Counted from the stretch's first letter, positions 31,808 to 42,020 are shown. The stretch is DNA of 42,155 bases from Pseudomonas sp. PIC25 (GCF_002286785.1 NZ_MUJY01000072.1:1-42155); one strand, 5' to 3'. Made by a program: numbers and translations. Notes: generated by a model from the sequence alone, not told the origin.

Positions 31808-33123
31808 GCCTCAACCCCCGTCTGGCCGCCGCCCGCGCCCTGGCCGCCGTGCTGTCCGGCAAGGCGTCGCTGGGCAGCAGCCTGCCGGCGCAACTGGACA
31901 AGGTCGAGCCACGCGACCGCAGTCTCACCCAGGAGCTCGCCTACGGCGCCGCCCGCTGGCAGCCACGCCTCGCGGCGCTGGCCGAACAGTTGCTGCAGAA
32001 GCCATTCAAGGCCGCCGACAAGGATGTCGAAGCGCTGCTGCTGATTGGCCTCTACCAGTTGCTCTACACCCGTATCCCCGCCCACGCCGCCATTGGCGAG
32101 ACCGTCGGCTGTGCCGACGCGTTGAAGAAAAGCTGGGCCAAGGGCCTGCTGAACGCCGTGCTGCGCCGCGTGCAGCGCGAAGGCGAAACCCTGCTGGCCG
32201 GACTGGAACGCGATCCGGTGGTTCGCACCGCGCATCCGCGCTGGTTGCAGAAATCCCTGAAAGCCCACTGGCCCGAAAAATGGGAGGAGGTCTGCGCGGC
32301 AAACAACGCCCATCCGCCCCTGATTCTGCGGGTCAATCGCCGTGAAGGCAGCCGTGAGGATTACCTGGCGGAGTTGCAGTCCGCCGGGATTTCCGCCCAC
32401 GCCTGCGCCTTTAGCCGCGACGGCATTGTTCTCGACGAGCCACGTGACGTCACGACTCTGCCGGGCTTCGCCGAAGGCCGCGTCAGCGTGCAGGACGAAG
32501 CCGCCCAACTGGCCGCCGACCTGCTCGAACTAGCCCCCGGCCAACGCGTGCTGGACGCCTGCTGTGCACCGGGCGGCAAGACCTGTCACCTGCTGGAAGC
32601 GGAGCCGAAGCTGGCCGAAGTAGTGGGGATCGACCTGGAAGCCAAGCGGCTCGAACGCGTGCGGGAGAACCTCGGGCGACTCGGCCTCGACGCTCGCCTG
32701 ATCGCCGCCGATGCGCGCGACATCGCCGCCTGGTGGGATGGCAAGCCGTTCCAACGCATCCTTCTCGACGCACCCTGTTCGGCCACTGGCGTGATCCGCC
32801 GCCACCCAGACATCAAGCTGACCCGCCAGGCCGACGATATTCCGGCCCTGGCCACGCTCCAGGGCGAACTGCTCGATGCGCTCTGGTCGACGCTGGAGGT
32901 CGGCGGCGTGCTGCTCTATGCCACCTGCTCCGCCTTGCCGACCGAAAACACCGAGGTCATCGAGGCATTCCTCGCCCGCACGCCCGGTGCGCGGGAGCTG
33001 GACGTCGCCGGCACCTTCGGCCTCAAGCAGCCCCACGGACGCCAGTTACTGGCCCAGGAAAACGGGCATGATGGTTTCTATTACGCAAAACTGATCAAGA
33101 TCGCCGCGTCACCCCGCGGCTGA
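31804..33123 (+). CDS. rsmB: 16S rRNA m5C967 methyltransferase
   Basis: The protein has 439 residues. An N-terminal NusB-like RNA-binding domain covers about 1-140, and a SAM methyltransferase domain covers the rest. Marks are [16 protein letters not shown] (about 249, SAM site), [17 protein letters not shown] (about 322) and [14 protein letters not shown] (about 372). The two cysteines are the release and nucleophile residues of RNA m5C enzymes. It is coupled to fmt by a four-base overlap and lies 13 bp before trkA. Confidence 0.96.
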   Translation: MSLNPRLAAARALAAVLSGKASLGSSLPAQLDKVEPRDRSLTQELAYGAARWQPRLAALAEQLLQKPFKAADKDVEALLLIGLYQLLYTRIPAHAAIGETVGCADALKKSWAKGLLNAVLRRVQREGETLLAGLERDPVVRTAHPRWLQKSLKAHWPEKWEEVCAANNAHPPLILRVNRREGSREDYLAELQSAGISAHACAFSRDGIVLDEPRDVTTLPGFAEGRVSVQDEAAQLAADLLELAPGQRVLDACCAPGGKTCHLLEAEPKLAEVVGIDLEAKRLERVRENLGRLGLDARLIAADARDIAAWWDGKPFQRILLDAPCSATGVIRRHPDIKLTRQADDIPALATLQGELLDALWSTLEVGGVLLYATCSALPTENTEVIEAFLARTPGARELDVAGTFGLKQPHGRQLLAQENGHDGFYYAKLIKIAASPRG

Positions 33124-33136
33124 GGACAAGGAACCG

Positions 33137-34510
33137 ATGAAGATCATCATCCTCGGCGCCGGCCAGGTCGGCGGAACCCTCGCCGAGCATCTGGCCAGCG
33201 AGGCCAACGACATCACCGTGGTGGACACCGATGGCGACCGCCTGCGCGACCTCGGCGACCGCCTCGACATTCGCACCGTGCAAGGCAAAGGCTCCTTTCC
33301 GACCGTACTGCGCCAGGCCGGCGCCGACGACGCCGACATGCTCATCGCGGTGACCAACAGCGACGAAGTGAACATGGTCGCCTGTCAGGTCGGCTACACC
33401 CTGTTCCATACCCCGACCAAGATCGCCCGGGTCCGTGAGGCAGCCTATCTGACCCGTACCGGCCTGTTCGACAACGAAGCCATTCCGGTGGACGTGCTGA
33501 TCAGCCCGGAACAGGTGGTGACCAACTACATCAAGCGCCTGATCGAATACCCCGGCGCCCTGCAGGTGATCGACTTCGCCGAAGGCAAGGCGCAACTGGT
33601 GGCAGTGCGCGCCTATTACGGCGGTCCGCTGGTCGGCCAGGAATTGCGCCAGTTGCGCCAGCACATGCCCAACGTGGACACCCGCGTGGCCGCGATCTTT
33701 CGCCGCAACCGGCCGATCCTGCCGCAGGGCGACACGGTGATCGAAGCCGACGACGAGGTGTTCTTCATTGCCGCCAAGGGCCACATCCGCGCGGTGATGA
33801 GCGAGATGCGCCGCCTCGAGGATAGCTACAAGCGGGTGGTGATCGCTGGCGGCGGGCACATCGGCGAACGCCTCGCCGAGGCCATCGAGAGCCGCTACCA
33901 GGTGAAGATCATCGAGATGAACCCGGCCCGCTGCCGCTACCTCTCGGAGGCCCTGGACAGCACCATCGTTCTCCAGGGCAGCGCGTCGGACAAGGATCTG
34001 CTGGTTGAAGAGAACATCAACGACGCCGACATCTTCCTCGCCCTGACCAACGACGACGAGGCCAACATCATGTCCTCGCTGCTAGCCAAGCGGCTCGGCG
34101 CGCGCAAGGTGATGACCATCATCAACAACCCGGCCTACGTCGACCTGGTGCAGGGCGGTGAGATCGACATCGCCATCAGCCCGCAGTTGGCCACCATCGG
34201 CACCCTGCTGACCCACGTGCGACGCGGCGACATCGTCAGCGTGCACTCGCTGCGCCGGGGCGCGGCCGAAGCCATCGAGGCCATCGCCCATGGCGACGCC
34301 AAGTCGAGCAAGGTCATCGGCCGTGCCATCGAAGACATCGCCCTGCCGCCGGGCACCACCATCGGCGCGATCATCCGCGACGAGGAAGTGCTGATCGCCC
34401 ATGACGACACCGTGATCGAATCCGGCGACCACGTGATTCTGTTCCTGGTGGACAAGAAGCACATTCGCGACGTCGAACGGCTGTTCCAGGTGGGATTGAC
34501 CTTCTTCTGA
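33137..34510 (+). CDS. trkA: Trk potassium-uptake regulatory subunit TrkA
   Basis: The protein has 457 residues with two RCK units. The first begins [17 protein letters not shown] at residue 3, and the second begins [15 protein letters not shown] near residue 234. Each is followed by a C-terminal RCK_C domain. TrkA binds NAD(H) and gates the TrkH channel at the inner membrane. The channel gene is not in the window. AAGGAACCG precedes the start. It is the last gene of the def-fmt-rsmB-trkA run. Confidence 0.97.
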   Translation: MKIIILGAGQVGGTLAEHLASEANDITVVDTDGDRLRDLGDRLDIRTVQGKGSFPTVLRQAGADDADMLIAVTNSDEVNMVACQVGYTLFHTPTKIARVREAAYLTRTGLFDNEAIPVDVLISPEQVVTNYIKRLIEYPGALQVIDFAEGKAQLVAVRAYYGGPLVGQELRQLRQHMPNVDTRVAAIFRRNRPILPQGDTVIEADDEVFFIAAKGHIRAVMSEMRRLEDSYKRVVIAGGGHIGERLAEAIESRYQVKIIEMNPARCRYLSEALDSTIVLQGSASDKDLLVEENINDADIFLALTNDDEANIMSSLLAKRLGARKVMTIINNPAYVDLVQGGEIDIAISPQLATIGTLLTHVRRGDIVSVHSLRRGAAEAIEAIAHGDAKSSKVIGRAIEDIALPPGTTIGAIIRDEEVLIAHDDTVIESGDHVILFLVDKKHIRDVERLFQVGLTFF

Positions 34511-34512
34511 TC

Positions 34513-34551
34513 GAGCTTCGAGCCACAACGCTTACTTGTCGCTTGAAGCTT
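34513..34551. repeat. AGCTT-rich inverted repeat after trkA
   Basis: GAGCTTC is mirrored by GAAGCTT, and a further AGCTTC follows at 34561. The GCTTGAAGCTTG text resembles a dispersed Pseudomonas intergenic repeat. It has no T-run. Confidence 0.4.
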
Positions 34552-34580
34552 GCCGCTGACAGCTTCCCGGAGGGCCCCCG

Positions 34581-34898
34581 ATGATCGAATCCCTGGAAAA
34601 GATGCTGGCCAAGGGCGTGGACAACGCCCTGCTGCGCTTCGGCCTGGGCAAGGGCTATCTGGATGCCGGCGAACCGGCGCGGGCCGCCGAACATCTGCGG
34701 CGTTGCGTCGAGTTCGATCCGAACTATTCGGCCGCCTGGAAGCTGCTTGGCAAGGCACTCGACGCCCAGGCCGATCCGGACGGCGCCCGTCAGGCCTGGG
34801 AGAAGGGCCTGGAGGCTGCCCGCGGCCACGGCGACAAGCAGGCAGAAAAGGAAATGACCGTGTTCCTGCGCAAGCTGGAGAAGCGGATCAGGCCGTGA
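34581..34898 (+). CDS. TPR-repeat protein
   Basis: The protein has 105 residues with two or three tetratricopeptide units: LRFGLGKGYLDAGEPARAAEHLRRCVEFDP (about 18-47), YSAAWKLLGKALDAQADPDGARQAWEKGLEAA (about 49-80), and a capping helix. It has no signal peptide or membrane span, so it is a cytoplasmic adaptor, partner unknown. GGAGG lies eight bases before the start. It matches the small TPR gene beside trkA in P. aeruginosa. It converges on yhhQ with a seven-base gap. Confidence 0.85.
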   Translation: MIESLEKMLAKGVDNALLRFGLGKGYLDAGEPARAAEHLRRCVEFDPNYSAAWKLLGKALDAQADPDGARQAWEKGLEAARGHGDKQAEKEMTVFLRKLEKRIRP

Positions 34899-34905
34899 TC
34901 GCGCC

Positions 34906-35559
34906 TCACACCGACAGAGCGGCGCGGCGAGGCATCAGCCGCATCAGGCCATTCAGCAGCATGCCGTACAAAGGCACGAACAGCAGCAGGCTCACGGCCA
35001 GCTTGACGCCGTAATCCACCGTGGCGATTTCCACCCAGTGCTCGGCCATGAACGGGTTGCCGCTGTGCCAGAAGGCCACGGAAAAGAACGCAAAGGTATC
35101 CAGCAGGTTACCCAGCACGGTGGAAGCCGCCGGGGCGATCCACCAGTGGCGCAGCTGGCGAAGACGATCAAAGACCTGGATATCGAGCACCTGACCCAGT
35201 ACGTAGGCAATGAAGCTGGCCAGGGAAATCCGGGCAACGAAACTGTTGAACTCGCCCAGCGCCGCCGCCCCCTGGAAGGCGCCGTCCTGGAACAACACCG
35301 AAACCACATACGAAGCCAGCAGCGCCGGCAGCATGACCCGCGCGATGACCTGCCGCGCCGGGCTCTTGCCCAGCAGACGTACGGTGAGGTCGGTGGCAAG
35401 GAAGATGAACGGGAAGCTGAACGCCCCCCAGGTGGTCTGCCAACCGAACAGCATCATTGGCAACTGCACCAGGTAATTGCTGGCAATGATGATGAGGATA
35501 TGGAAAGCGATCAGTCCGGCCAGGGTGCCACGCCGGAGCGAAGGGGAAAGCATCTGCAT
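34906..35559 (-). CDS. yhhQ: Queuosine-precursor (preQ0/preQ1) transporter YhhQ
   Basis: The protein has 217 residues with about six membrane spans, family VUT_1 (COG1738). It closely resembles E. coli YhhQ: FHILIIIASNYLVQLP, TTWGAFSFPFIFLATDLTVRLLG, FNSFVARISLASFIAYVLGQ and FMAEHWVEIATVDYGVKL. It imports 7-deazaguanine precursors of queuosine across the inner membrane. The AAGGA ribosome site before 35559 forms part of a preQ1-I riboswitch, which supports both start and substrate. Confidence 0.93.
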   Translation of the reverse strand: MQMLSPSLRRGTLAGLIAFHILIIIASNYLVQLPMMLFGWQTTWGAFSFPFIFLATDLTVRLLGKSPARQVIARVMLPALLASYVVSVLFQDGAFQGAAALGEFNSFVARISLASFIAYVLGQVLDIQVFDRLRQLRHWWIAPAASTVLGNLLDTFAFFSVAFWHSGNPFMAEHWVEIATVDYGVKLAVSLLLFVPLYGMLLNGLMRLMPRRAALSV

Positions 35560-35561
35560 CT

Positions 35562-35599
35562 GAGCGTCCTTTTTGAGTCATGGGGTGAGGGAACCCATT
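35562..35599 (-). promoter_or_regulatory. preQ1-I riboswitch in the yhhQ leader
   Basis: On the minus strand, P1 is AUGGG (35598-35594) pairing with CCCAU (35584-35580). The loop is UUCCCUCAC, then GACUCAAAAAGGACG. This matches the preQ1-I layout: P1, a C-rich loop, and an A-rich tail entering the groove. UCC in the loop can pair with GGA of the tail to form the P2 pseudoknot. That GGA is the ribosome site of yhhQ, so ligand binding should block translation. A TAGAAT hexamer at 35634-35629 could be the -10 of the promoter. Confidence 0.82.
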
Positions 35600-35661
35600 G
35601 CCGCGACCGGAATGATCGGGCGGCGCGCATTCTAGCCTTTTCTTGACTTACCGGATAGGTT

Positions 35662-35928
35662 TTAGTCGTCGGAGAGGAAACGCAGGCCGGCACCCTCGGC
35701 GTCGACCCGCATCACCTCCATCTGCAGGATCGGTGCTTCGATGGGCAGGTCCTGCACCTGCCCGGTGACTTGGCTGCCGGGTTCCAGCGCAGCGAGTTCG
35801 GGATGCCGGACGTAGACACCGCCATCCGACAGGTCGCGGGTCTGGGCGATCAGCTCGCCGAAGCTCGGGTGGCTGATCTTGATGCGGCATTTCATCGGTG
35901 TACGGGGAAACTGTCGCTGGTTGGCCAT
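35662..35928 (-). CDS. PilZ-domain c-di-GMP-binding protein
   Basis: The protein has 88 residues, a single PilZ domain. Both c-di-GMP motifs are intact: RQFPR (RxxxR, residues 5-9) and DLSDGG (D/NxSxxG, 32-37). It therefore should bind c-di-GMP in the cytoplasm. No output domain is attached, so it acts through a partner. It lies upstream of yhhQ and downstream of the lipid A acyltransferase, as in P. aeruginosa (PA0012 region). The start has no strong ribosome site. Confidence 0.92.
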   Translation of the reverse strand: MANQRQFPRTPMKCRIKISHPSFGELIAQTRDLSDGGVYVRHPELAALEPGSQVTGQVQDLPIEAPILQMEVMRVDAEGAGLRFLSDD

Positions 35929-36011
35929 GGCTGGGCTGCCATCCGTGGAAGTTAGCGGTTAATACCTCAATTGCACGACGCAGGCTAGCCAACCCTGGGT
36001 TGGCCGGCCCC

Positions 36012-36899
36012 TCAGTACCACTTTTTCTCGCCGTCCGGGCGCTTCTTGAAACGTTTCATCGTCCACATGTACTGGCTCGGATAGGCCCGCACGTACTTTT
36101 CGATCACACCGCTCATGGCCGCCACGGCGGTTTCGGTGTCGTCGCTATACATCGCTTCCGGCGCTGCTTCGAGGATCACCTTGTAGCCCGAGCCGTCCGG
36201 CAGACGAACAGCATGGAGGAACACGCCAACCGCCTTGCCCCCCGCAAGCATGCCGGGCACGAATTTGCTGGTCAGCGCCTGGATGGCGCAGAAGGGCACG
36301 AACACGCCGCTGGAGCGGCTCGGTTCCGGGTCGGCGGGAATGCCCACGGCGCCGCCCTTGCGGACTTCCTTGATGACGCTGAGGATGCCTTCCTTGGTAG
36401 AAGGGGCGACCCGGTTACCCATCTGCACGCGCTGTTTCTGCAGGAGTTCGTCCACCGCCTTCAGCTTCGGCGGACGATAGAAGATGATGGGTTTGCACTG
36501 CGAGCAGTAGAAGTGATTCAGCACTTCCCAGTTACCCAGATGGCTGGTGATACCGACCACGCCTTTGCCGGATGCCAATGCCGAATGCAGGACTTCGAGT
36601 CCTTCCACTTCACGCACCAGGCGCAGGGACTTTTCCGCTGGCCAGATCCAGGCGCAGGCGCTTTCGGTGAGCGTCCGGCCGATATCCATCAGACTGCGGC
36701 GCCACAGGTCTTCCAGGGCGGATTTTTCCAGCTCCGGAAAGCATTTTTCCAGGTTGATGCGTGCGACCTCGCGCGACCGGTTCGGCAGGCGCCACATCAG
36801 CCAGCCGAGCGACGCACCGACCGTCTGCACCACGCGCCAGGGCAACAGCGCGAAGAGGCGCAGAAAACCCACGACCAGCGCGCCCTTGAACTTCTCCAC
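36012..36899 (-). CDS. htrB: Lipid A biosynthesis lauroyl acyltransferase (HtrB/LpxL family)
   Basis: The protein has 295 residues from a GTG at 36899 with GGGAG upstream; this length agrees with PA0011 as I recall it. An upstream GTG at 36986 would add 29 polar residues and lacks support. Family marks are one N-terminal membrane helix, the HX4D/E-type TSHLGNWE near residue 114 and IPADPEPSRSSGVFVPF near 190. It adds a secondary acyl chain to lipid A at the inner membrane. P. aeruginosa has two such genes; this is the dnaA-proximal one. Confidence 0.9.
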   Translation of the reverse strand: MEKFKGALVVGFLRLFALLPWRVVQTVGASLGWLMWRLPNRSREVARINLEKCFPELEKSALEDLWRRSLMDIGRTLTESACAWIWPAEKSLRLVREVEGLEVLHSALASGKGVVGITSHLGNWEVLNHFYCSQCKPIIFYRPPKLKAVDELLQKQRVQMGNRVAPSTKEGILSVIKEVRKGGAVGIPADPEPSRSSGVFVPFCAIQALTSKFVPGMLAGGKAVGVFLHAVRLPDGSGYKVILEAAPEAMYSDDTETAVAAMSGVIEKYVRAYPSQYMWTMKRFKKRPDGEKKWY

Positions 36900-36986
36900 A
36901 GCGAACTCCCGGAAGATGTCGAAAAAAGGCGGCCATTGTAACGGATCGTCGTCCGCGACCTGAACGGGCTTCCGGTCGCGTCCCAC

Positions 36987-37535
36987 CTACCCGAGTTCGA
37001 TGTAACGATCGCAATCCAGGGTATGGTCCATCACCATGCCAGCCGCCTGCATGTAGGCGTAGCAGATGGTCGGGCCGACGAAGGTAAATCCCTTTTTCTT
37101 CAACGCCTTGCTCATGGCCTCGGCTTCAGGCGTCACCGCCGGCACGTCGGAGCGGTCGCGGAAGCGGTTGATCCTCGGCTTGCCGCCGACGAAAGACCAA
37201 AGCAGTTCGACCGGGTCCTCCAGTTCCAGCCAGGCCCGGGCGTTCTGCCGTGCGGCATTGAGCTTCAAGCGGTTGCGGATGATGCCGGGGTCCTGCATCC
37301 GCTCCTCGATCTCGGCATCGCTCATCGCGGCAAGGCGGGCCGGATCAAAACCGAACAGAACTTCGCGGTAGCGCTCGCGCTTCTTCAGCACGGTGATCCA
37401 GGATAGTCCGGCCTGGAAGCCCTCCAGCAGGAGCAGTTCGAACAACTTGCCGGGGTCGCGTTGCGGCACGCCCCATTCCTCGTCGTGATAGGCCATGTAG
37501 AGAGGATCATCGGTACACCAGAAGCAGCGTGGCAT
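36987..37535 (-). CDS. tag: 3-methyladenine DNA glycosylase I
   Basis: The protein has 182 residues. It removes 3-methyladenine from alkylated DNA. The zinc snap ligands are visible: Cys4 and His17 at the N-terminus, and His and Cys in MDHTLDCDRY at the C-terminus. AYHDEEWGVP, AGLSWITVLKKRE and KFVG/TICYAYMQAAG match E. coli Tag. The start at 37535 is chosen because GGAAAG precedes it and it places Cys4 and His17 at their family numbers; an ATG at 37547 has no ribosome site. It diverges from glyQ. Confidence 0.96.
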   Translation of the reverse strand: MPRCFWCTDDPLYMAYHDEEWGVPQRDPGKLFELLLLEGFQAGLSWITVLKKRERYREVLFGFDPARLAAMSDAEIEERMQDPGIIRNRLKLNAARQNARAWLELEDPVELLWSFVGGKPRINRFRDRSDVPAVTPEAEAMSKALKKKGFTFVGPTICYAYMQAAGMVMDHTLDCDRYIELG

Positions 37536-37653
37536 AAGGCTTTCCATGCGGTAGAGGCGAGGTTTAATCGGGTATACTTCGGCGCTTTATGACGTCGACG
37601 AAGCGGCTGGGATACGGCCCGTCGCTTCCCAGCTCCAGCACAGGTGAAAATTC

Positions 37654-38604
37654 GTGAGCCAGACTACGCCCGCCGTGCGCACCTTCCAAGACCTGATCCT
37701 GGCCCTCCAGCAGTATTGGGCCGAGCAGGGCTGCGTGGTGCTCCAGCCCTACGACATGGAAGTAGGCGCCGGTACTTTCCACACCGCCACTTTCCTCCGC
37801 GCCATCGGCCCGGAAACCTGGAACGCCGCCTATGTGCAGCCTTCCCGTCGCCCGGCCGACGGCCGCTATGGCGAGAACCCCAACCGCCTGCAGCACTACT
37901 ATCAATTCCAAGTGGTGCTCAAGCCGAACCCGGAGAACTTCCAGGAGCTGTACCTGGGCTCGCTGAAGGCCATTGGCATCGACCCGCTGGTCCACGACAT
38001 CCGCTTCGTCGAAGACAACTGGGAATCGCCGACCCTCGGCGCCTGGGGCCTGGGCTGGGAGATCTGGCTGAACGGCATGGAAGTCACCCAGTTCACCTAC
38101 TTCCAACAGGTCGGCGGCATCGAGTGCTATCCGGTGACCGGCGAGATCACCTACGGCCTGGAGCGCCTGGCCATGTACCTGCAGGGCGTCGACTCGGTCT
38201 ACGACCTGATCTGGACCGACGGCCCGTTCGGTACCGTCACCTACGGCGACGTGTTCCACCAGAACGAAGTGGAGCAATCCACCTACAACTTCGAGCACGC
38301 CAACGTGCCGGAGCTGTTCCGCCTGTTCGATTTCTACGAGTCGGAAGCCAACCGCCTGATCGAGCTGCAATTGCCGCTGCCGACCTACGAAATGGTGCTG
38401 AAGGCCTCCCACACCTTCAACCTGCTGGACGCCCGCCGTGCCATTTCGGTGACCGAGCGCCAGCGCTACATCCTGCGCGTGCGCACCTTGGCCCGCGCGG
38501 TGGCACAGAGCTACCTGCAGGCGCGCGCCCGTCTCGGCTTCCCCATGGCCACCCCCGAATTGCGTGAAGAAGTGTTGGCCAAGCTGAAGGAGGCCGCAGA
38601 ATGA
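37654..38604 (+). CDS. glyQ: Glycyl-tRNA synthetase alpha subunit
   Basis: The protein has 316 residues from a GTG start with AGGTGA seven bases upstream. It is the catalytic class II subunit of the alpha2-beta2 bacterial enzyme. Marks are [38 protein letters not shown] (motif 2 region) and [16 protein letters not shown] (motif 3). It overlaps glyS by four bases (ATGA), which balances subunit synthesis. TATACT at 37573-37578 may be the -10 of its promoter. Confidence 0.98.
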   Translation: MSQTTPAVRTFQDLILALQQYWAEQGCVVLQPYDMEVGAGTFHTATFLRAIGPETWNAAYVQPSRRPADGRYGENPNRLQHYYQFQVVLKPNPENFQELYLGSLKAIGIDPLVHDIRFVEDNWESPTLGAWGLGWEIWLNGMEVTQFTYFQQVGGIECYPVTGEITYGLERLAMYLQGVDSVYDLIWTDGPFGTVTYGDVFHQNEVEQSTYNFEHANVPELFRLFDFYESEANRLIELQLPLPTYEMVLKASHTFNLLDARRAISVTERQRYILRVRTLARAVAQSYLQARARLGFPMATPELREEVLAKLKEAAE

Positions 38605-40655
38605 GTGCACAAGATTTTCTCGTCGAACTGGGCACCGAAGAGCTGCCGCCGAAAGCCCTGAAATCCCTCGGCGAAGCCTTCCTCGCCGGAATCGAAAAGG
38701 GCCTCAAGGGGGCCGGCCTGGCTTATGCGTCAGCCCGTGTGTTCGCCGCCCCGCGCCGACTGGCCGTGCTGATCGAGCAACTGGCCACCCAGCAACCAGA
38801 CCGCAGCCACAATGTCGATGGCCCGCCGCTGCAAGCCGCGTTCGACGCCAACGGCAACCCGACCCAGGCTGCGCTCGGTTTCGCCAAGAAGTGCGGCGTC
38901 GACCTGGAACAGATCGACAAGAGCGGGCCCAAGCTGAAATTCAGCCAGACTATTCCCGGCCAGCCGGCCGTCGGCCTGTTGCCCGGTATCGTCGAGGCCT
39001 CGCTGAACGAACTGCCGATTCCCAAGCGCATGCGCTGGGCCACTCGCAAGGAAGAGTTCGTTCGCCCGACCCAGTGGCTGGTCATGCTGTTCGGCGATCA
39101 GGTCATCGACTGCGAAATCCTCGCCCAGAAGGCCGGTCGCGAATCCCGCGGCCATCGCTTCCACAGCCCGGGCAAGGTGCATATCTCGCGTCCGTCCACC
39201 TATCTGGAGGATCTGCGGGGCGCCTATGTGCTGGCCGACTTCGCCGAGCGCCGCGAACTGATCGCCGCCCGCGTCGACGAACTGGCCGCCGCCCAGCAGG
39301 GCAGTGCGATCGTTCCGGCCGATCTGCTGGACGAAGTGACGGCCCTGGTGGAATGGCCGGTACCGCTGGTCTGCTCCTTCGAGGAACGCTTTCTCGAAGT
39401 ACCGCAGGAAGCTCTGATCTCCACCATGCAGGACAACCAGAAGTACTTCTGCCTGCTGGATGCCAAGGGCAAGCTGCTGCCGCGCTTCATCACCGTGGCC
39501 AACATCGAAAGCCAGGACCCGGCACAGATCGTTTCCGGCAACGAGAAGGTCGTGCGTCCGCGCCTCACCGACGCCGAGTTTTTCTTCAAGCAGGACAAGA
39601 AACAGAAGCTGGAAAGCTTCAATCAGCGTCTGGCCAACGTGGTGTTCCAGGCGCAGCTGGGCTCGGTGTTCGAGAAAGCCGAGCGAGTCTCCAAACTCGC
39701 CGCGTTCATCGCCGAGCGTGTTGGCGGAGACGCCGAGCGCGCCGCCCGCGCCGGCCTGCTGTCAAAGTGCGACCTGGCCACCGAGATGGTCGGCGAATTC
39801 CCTGAGATGCAGGGCATTGCCGGCTACTACTACGCGCTCAACGACGGCGAGCCGGAAGACGTCGCTCTCGCCTTGAACGAGCAATACATGCCACGCGGCG
39901 CTGGCGCCGAGCTGCCGACCACGCTGACCGGTGCTGCCGTGGCGGTTGCCGACAAGCTGGATACGCTGGTCGGCATCTTCGGTATCGGCATGCTGCCCAC
40001 CGGCAGCAAGGACCCGTATGCCCTGCGCCGTGCCGCTCTCGGTGTACTGCGTATCCTGATCGAGAAGCAGCTCGACCTGAACCTGGCCGACGCCCTCGAA
40101 TTCGCGGCACGTCAGTACGCCGACAAGGTCAAGTCGGACGGCTTGGTGGCTCAGGTCCAAGACTTCATCTTCGACCGTCTGCGTGCCCGTTACGAAGACG
40201 AAGGCATCGACGTTGCCGCCTACCTCTCTGTGCGTGCGCTGCAGCCCGGCTCCGCGCTGGACTTCGACCAGCGCGTACAGGCCGTGCAGGTGTTCCGCCA
40301 GTTGCCGGAAGCCGAAACCCTGGCCGCTGCCAACAAACGCGTGTCCAATCTGCTGGCCAAGTTCGAAGGCGAGGTTCCGGCGAATGTCGACGGCTCGCTG
40401 CTTCAGGAGCCCGCCGAGAAGGTCCTGGCGCAGGCCCTGGCGGCGGCTGACGAAGCCGTGGCGCCGCTTGCCTCGGCACGCTGCTACCGTGAGGCCCTGG
40501 AGCGCCTGGCTAGCCTGCGCGAACCGGTGGATGCCTTCTTCGACGCGGTCCTGGTCAACGCCGAAGACAGCGCCGTACGGGCTAACCGCTATGCTTTGCT
40601 CGCGCGTCTGCGCGGGTTGTTCCTCGGCGTTGCCGATATTTCGCTATTGGGCTGA
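38601..40655 (+). CDS. glyS: Glycyl-tRNA synthetase beta subunit
   Basis: The protein has 684 residues, the usual length. It provides tRNA binding for the enzyme. Marks are [16 protein letters not shown] at the N-terminus, [18 protein letters not shown] near 134, and [21 protein letters not shown] near 277. An HD-like domain follows, and a C-terminal anticodon-binding helical domain (DALRP type) covers about 580-684. Its start overlaps the glyQ stop. gmhB follows after 51 bp on the same strand. Confidence 0.98.
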   Translation: MSAQDFLVELGTEELPPKALKSLGEAFLAGIEKGLKGAGLAYASARVFAAPRRLAVLIEQLATQQPDRSHNVDGPPLQAAFDANGNPTQAALGFAKKCGVDLEQIDKSGPKLKFSQTIPGQPAVGLLPGIVEASLNELPIPKRMRWATRKEEFVRPTQWLVMLFGDQVIDCEILAQKAGRESRGHRFHSPGKVHISRPSTYLEDLRGAYVLADFAERRELIAARVDELAAAQQGSAIVPADLLDEVTALVEWPVPLVCSFEERFLEVPQEALISTMQDNQKYFCLLDAKGKLLPRFITVANIESQDPAQIVSGNEKVVRPRLTDAEFFFKQDKKQKLESFNQRLANVVFQAQLGSVFEKAERVSKLAAFIAERVGGDAERAARAGLLSKCDLATEMVGEFPEMQGIAGYYYALNDGEPEDVALALNEQYMPRGAGAELPTTLTGAAVAVADKLDTLVGIFGIGMLPTGSKDPYALRRAALGVLRILIEKQLDLNLADALEFAARQYADKVKSDGLVAQVQDFIFDRLRARYEDEGIDVAAYLSVRALQPGSALDFDQRVQAVQVFRQLPEAETLAAANKRVSNLLAKFEGEVPANVDGSLLQEPAEKVLAQALAAADEAVAPLASARCYREALERLASLREPVDAFFDAVLVNAEDSAVRANRYALLARLRGLFLGVADISLLG

Positions 40656-40706
40656 AAGCACGGGCTCCGGTCTTTCGAGATCTGGAGCTCGTTCGCACGA
40701 ATACGT

Positions 40707-41246
40707 ATGAAACTGATCGTTCTCGACCGTGACGGGGTCATCAATCAGGACTCCGATGAGTTTGTGAAGAATCTGGACGAGTGGATTCCCATCCCCGGTT
40801 CCATCGAAGCCATTGCACGTCTGTCCAAGGCCGGCTGGACGATAGCGGTGGCCACCAACCAATCCGGCGTGGCGCGCGGGCTGTTCGACATGACCACGCT
40901 CACCGACATGCACCTGATGATGCAGAAACTGGTGATGGAGCAGGGCGGGCGTATCGATCTGATCGTACATTGCCCCCATGGGCCCAAGGACGGCTGCGAA
41001 TGCCGCAAACCTAAGCCCGGCATGTTCCGTACCATCGCCGAGCATTTCGAGCTGCCCGATCTCCAGGGAGTACCCGTGGTCGGAGACAGTCACCGCGATC
41101 TGCACGCCGGGCTTATGCTGGGCGGCACGCCCTACTTGGTGAAGACCGGCAAGGGCTTGCGCACGCTGGAAAGCAACCTGCCCCCGGGCACCCAGGTCTT
41201 CGATGACCTCGCCGCCGTGGTCGACCACTTGCTCAAGGACCGATAG
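40707..41246 (+). CDS. gmhB: D-glycero-beta-D-manno-heptose-1,7-bisphosphate 7-phosphatase
   Basis: The protein has 179 residues of the HAD superfamily. The nucleophile motif LDRDGVIN holds Asp7 and Asp9. ATNQSGVARG is motif II. A zinc site of Cys89, His91, Cys97 and Cys99 (CPHGPKDGCEC) is the mark of GmhB (YaeD). CRKPKPGM supplies the motif III lysine, and VGDSHRDL is motif IV. It makes the heptose monophosphate used for LPS core. Its stop directly abuts the next start codon. Confidence 0.95.
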   Translation: MKLIVLDRDGVINQDSDEFVKNLDEWIPIPGSIEAIARLSKAGWTIAVATNQSGVARGLFDMTTLTDMHLMMQKLVMEQGGRIDLIVHCPHGPKDGCECRKPKPGMFRTIAEHFELPDLQGVPVVGDSHRDLHAGLMLGGTPYLVKTGKGLRTLESNLPPGTQVFDDLAAVVDHLLKDR

Positions 41247-42020
41247 ATGAGCTTCACCCTGCGAATCAGGACCTTCCTGTTTTACCTTCTGCTCTCTGCC
41301 AGCGCCTTCTTTTGGGGCATTCTCAGCGTCCTGATCGGACCTTTCCTACCATTCCGCGCGCGCTACCGGTTCATCGTCCAGGCTTGGTGCCGCATGGCCG
41401 TCTGGCTGGCACGTGCCGTGGTGGGTATCCGCTATGAAATAAAAGGCTTGGAAAATATTCCCGAGCGGCCTTGCGTGATCTTGGCGAAGCATCAGAGCAC
41501 ATGGGAAACCTTCTTCCTCTCCGGTTACTTCGAGCCTCTGAGCCAGGTACTGAAACGCGAACTGCTGTTCGTCCCGTTCTTCGGCTGGGCGATGGCGCTG
41601 CTGCGCCCCATCGCCATCGATCGCAGCAATCCCAAGGCAGCTCTCAAGCAACTCGCCAAGCAGGGTCATGAAAGGCTGGAGCAGGGCGCCTGGGTGCTGG
41701 TATTCCCTGAAGGTACCCGCGTGCCGGCCGGGCAGATTGGCAAGTTTTCCCGAGGTGGTGCGGCACTGGCTGTCAACGCTAACCTGCCGGTCCTGCCCAT
41801 CGCCCACAACGCTGGCGAGTTCTGGCCGAAGGAGGGCTGGAGCAAGCGCCCCGGCACCATCCAGGTGGTGATCGGCCCCGCTCTGTATGCGGAGTCCACC
41901 GGTCCACGTGCCATCGCCGAACTCAACGACCGCGCCTTCGCCTGGGTAGAACAGACCCAGCGAGAGATCGGCGCTCTGCCACCAACCGCAGTGCCAATCG
42001 ATACCGTCGCGCCTATCTGA
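41247..42020 (+). CDS. lptA: 1-acyl-glycerol-3-phosphate acyltransferase (PlsC/HdtS type)
   Basis: The protein has 257 residues. It acylates lysophosphatidic acid to phosphatidic acid at the inner membrane. One or two N-terminal membrane helices (about 9-35) precede the catalytic domain. The acyltransferase box is HQSTWE (His82 to Glu87, HX4E rather than HX4D), and the FPEGTR box is at 153-158. The setting beside gmhB and glyS is that of hdtS in P. fluorescens, once proposed as an acyl-homoserine-lactone synthase; the phospholipid role is better supported. The symbol here is the lysophospholipid acyltransferase one, not the LPS-transport LptA. Confidence 0.92.
   Translation: MSFTLRIRTFLFYLLLSASAFFWGILSVLIGPFLPFRARYRFIVQAWCRMAVWLARAVVGIRYEIKGLENIPERPCVILAKHQSTWETFFLSGYFEPLSQVLKRELLFVPFFGWAMALLRPIAIDRSNPKAALKQLAKQGHERLEQGAWVLVFPEGTRVPAGQIGKFSRGGAALAVNANLPVLPIAHNAGEFWPKEGWSKRPGTIQVVIGPALYAESTGPRAIAELNDRAFAWVEQTQREIGALPPTAVPIDTVAPI

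Noticed and set aside
36900-36986. Longer htrB-type start at the GTG at 36986
   Set aside because: It adds a polar segment not typical of the family, and the GTG at 36899 has a GGGAG site and gives the expected 295 residues.
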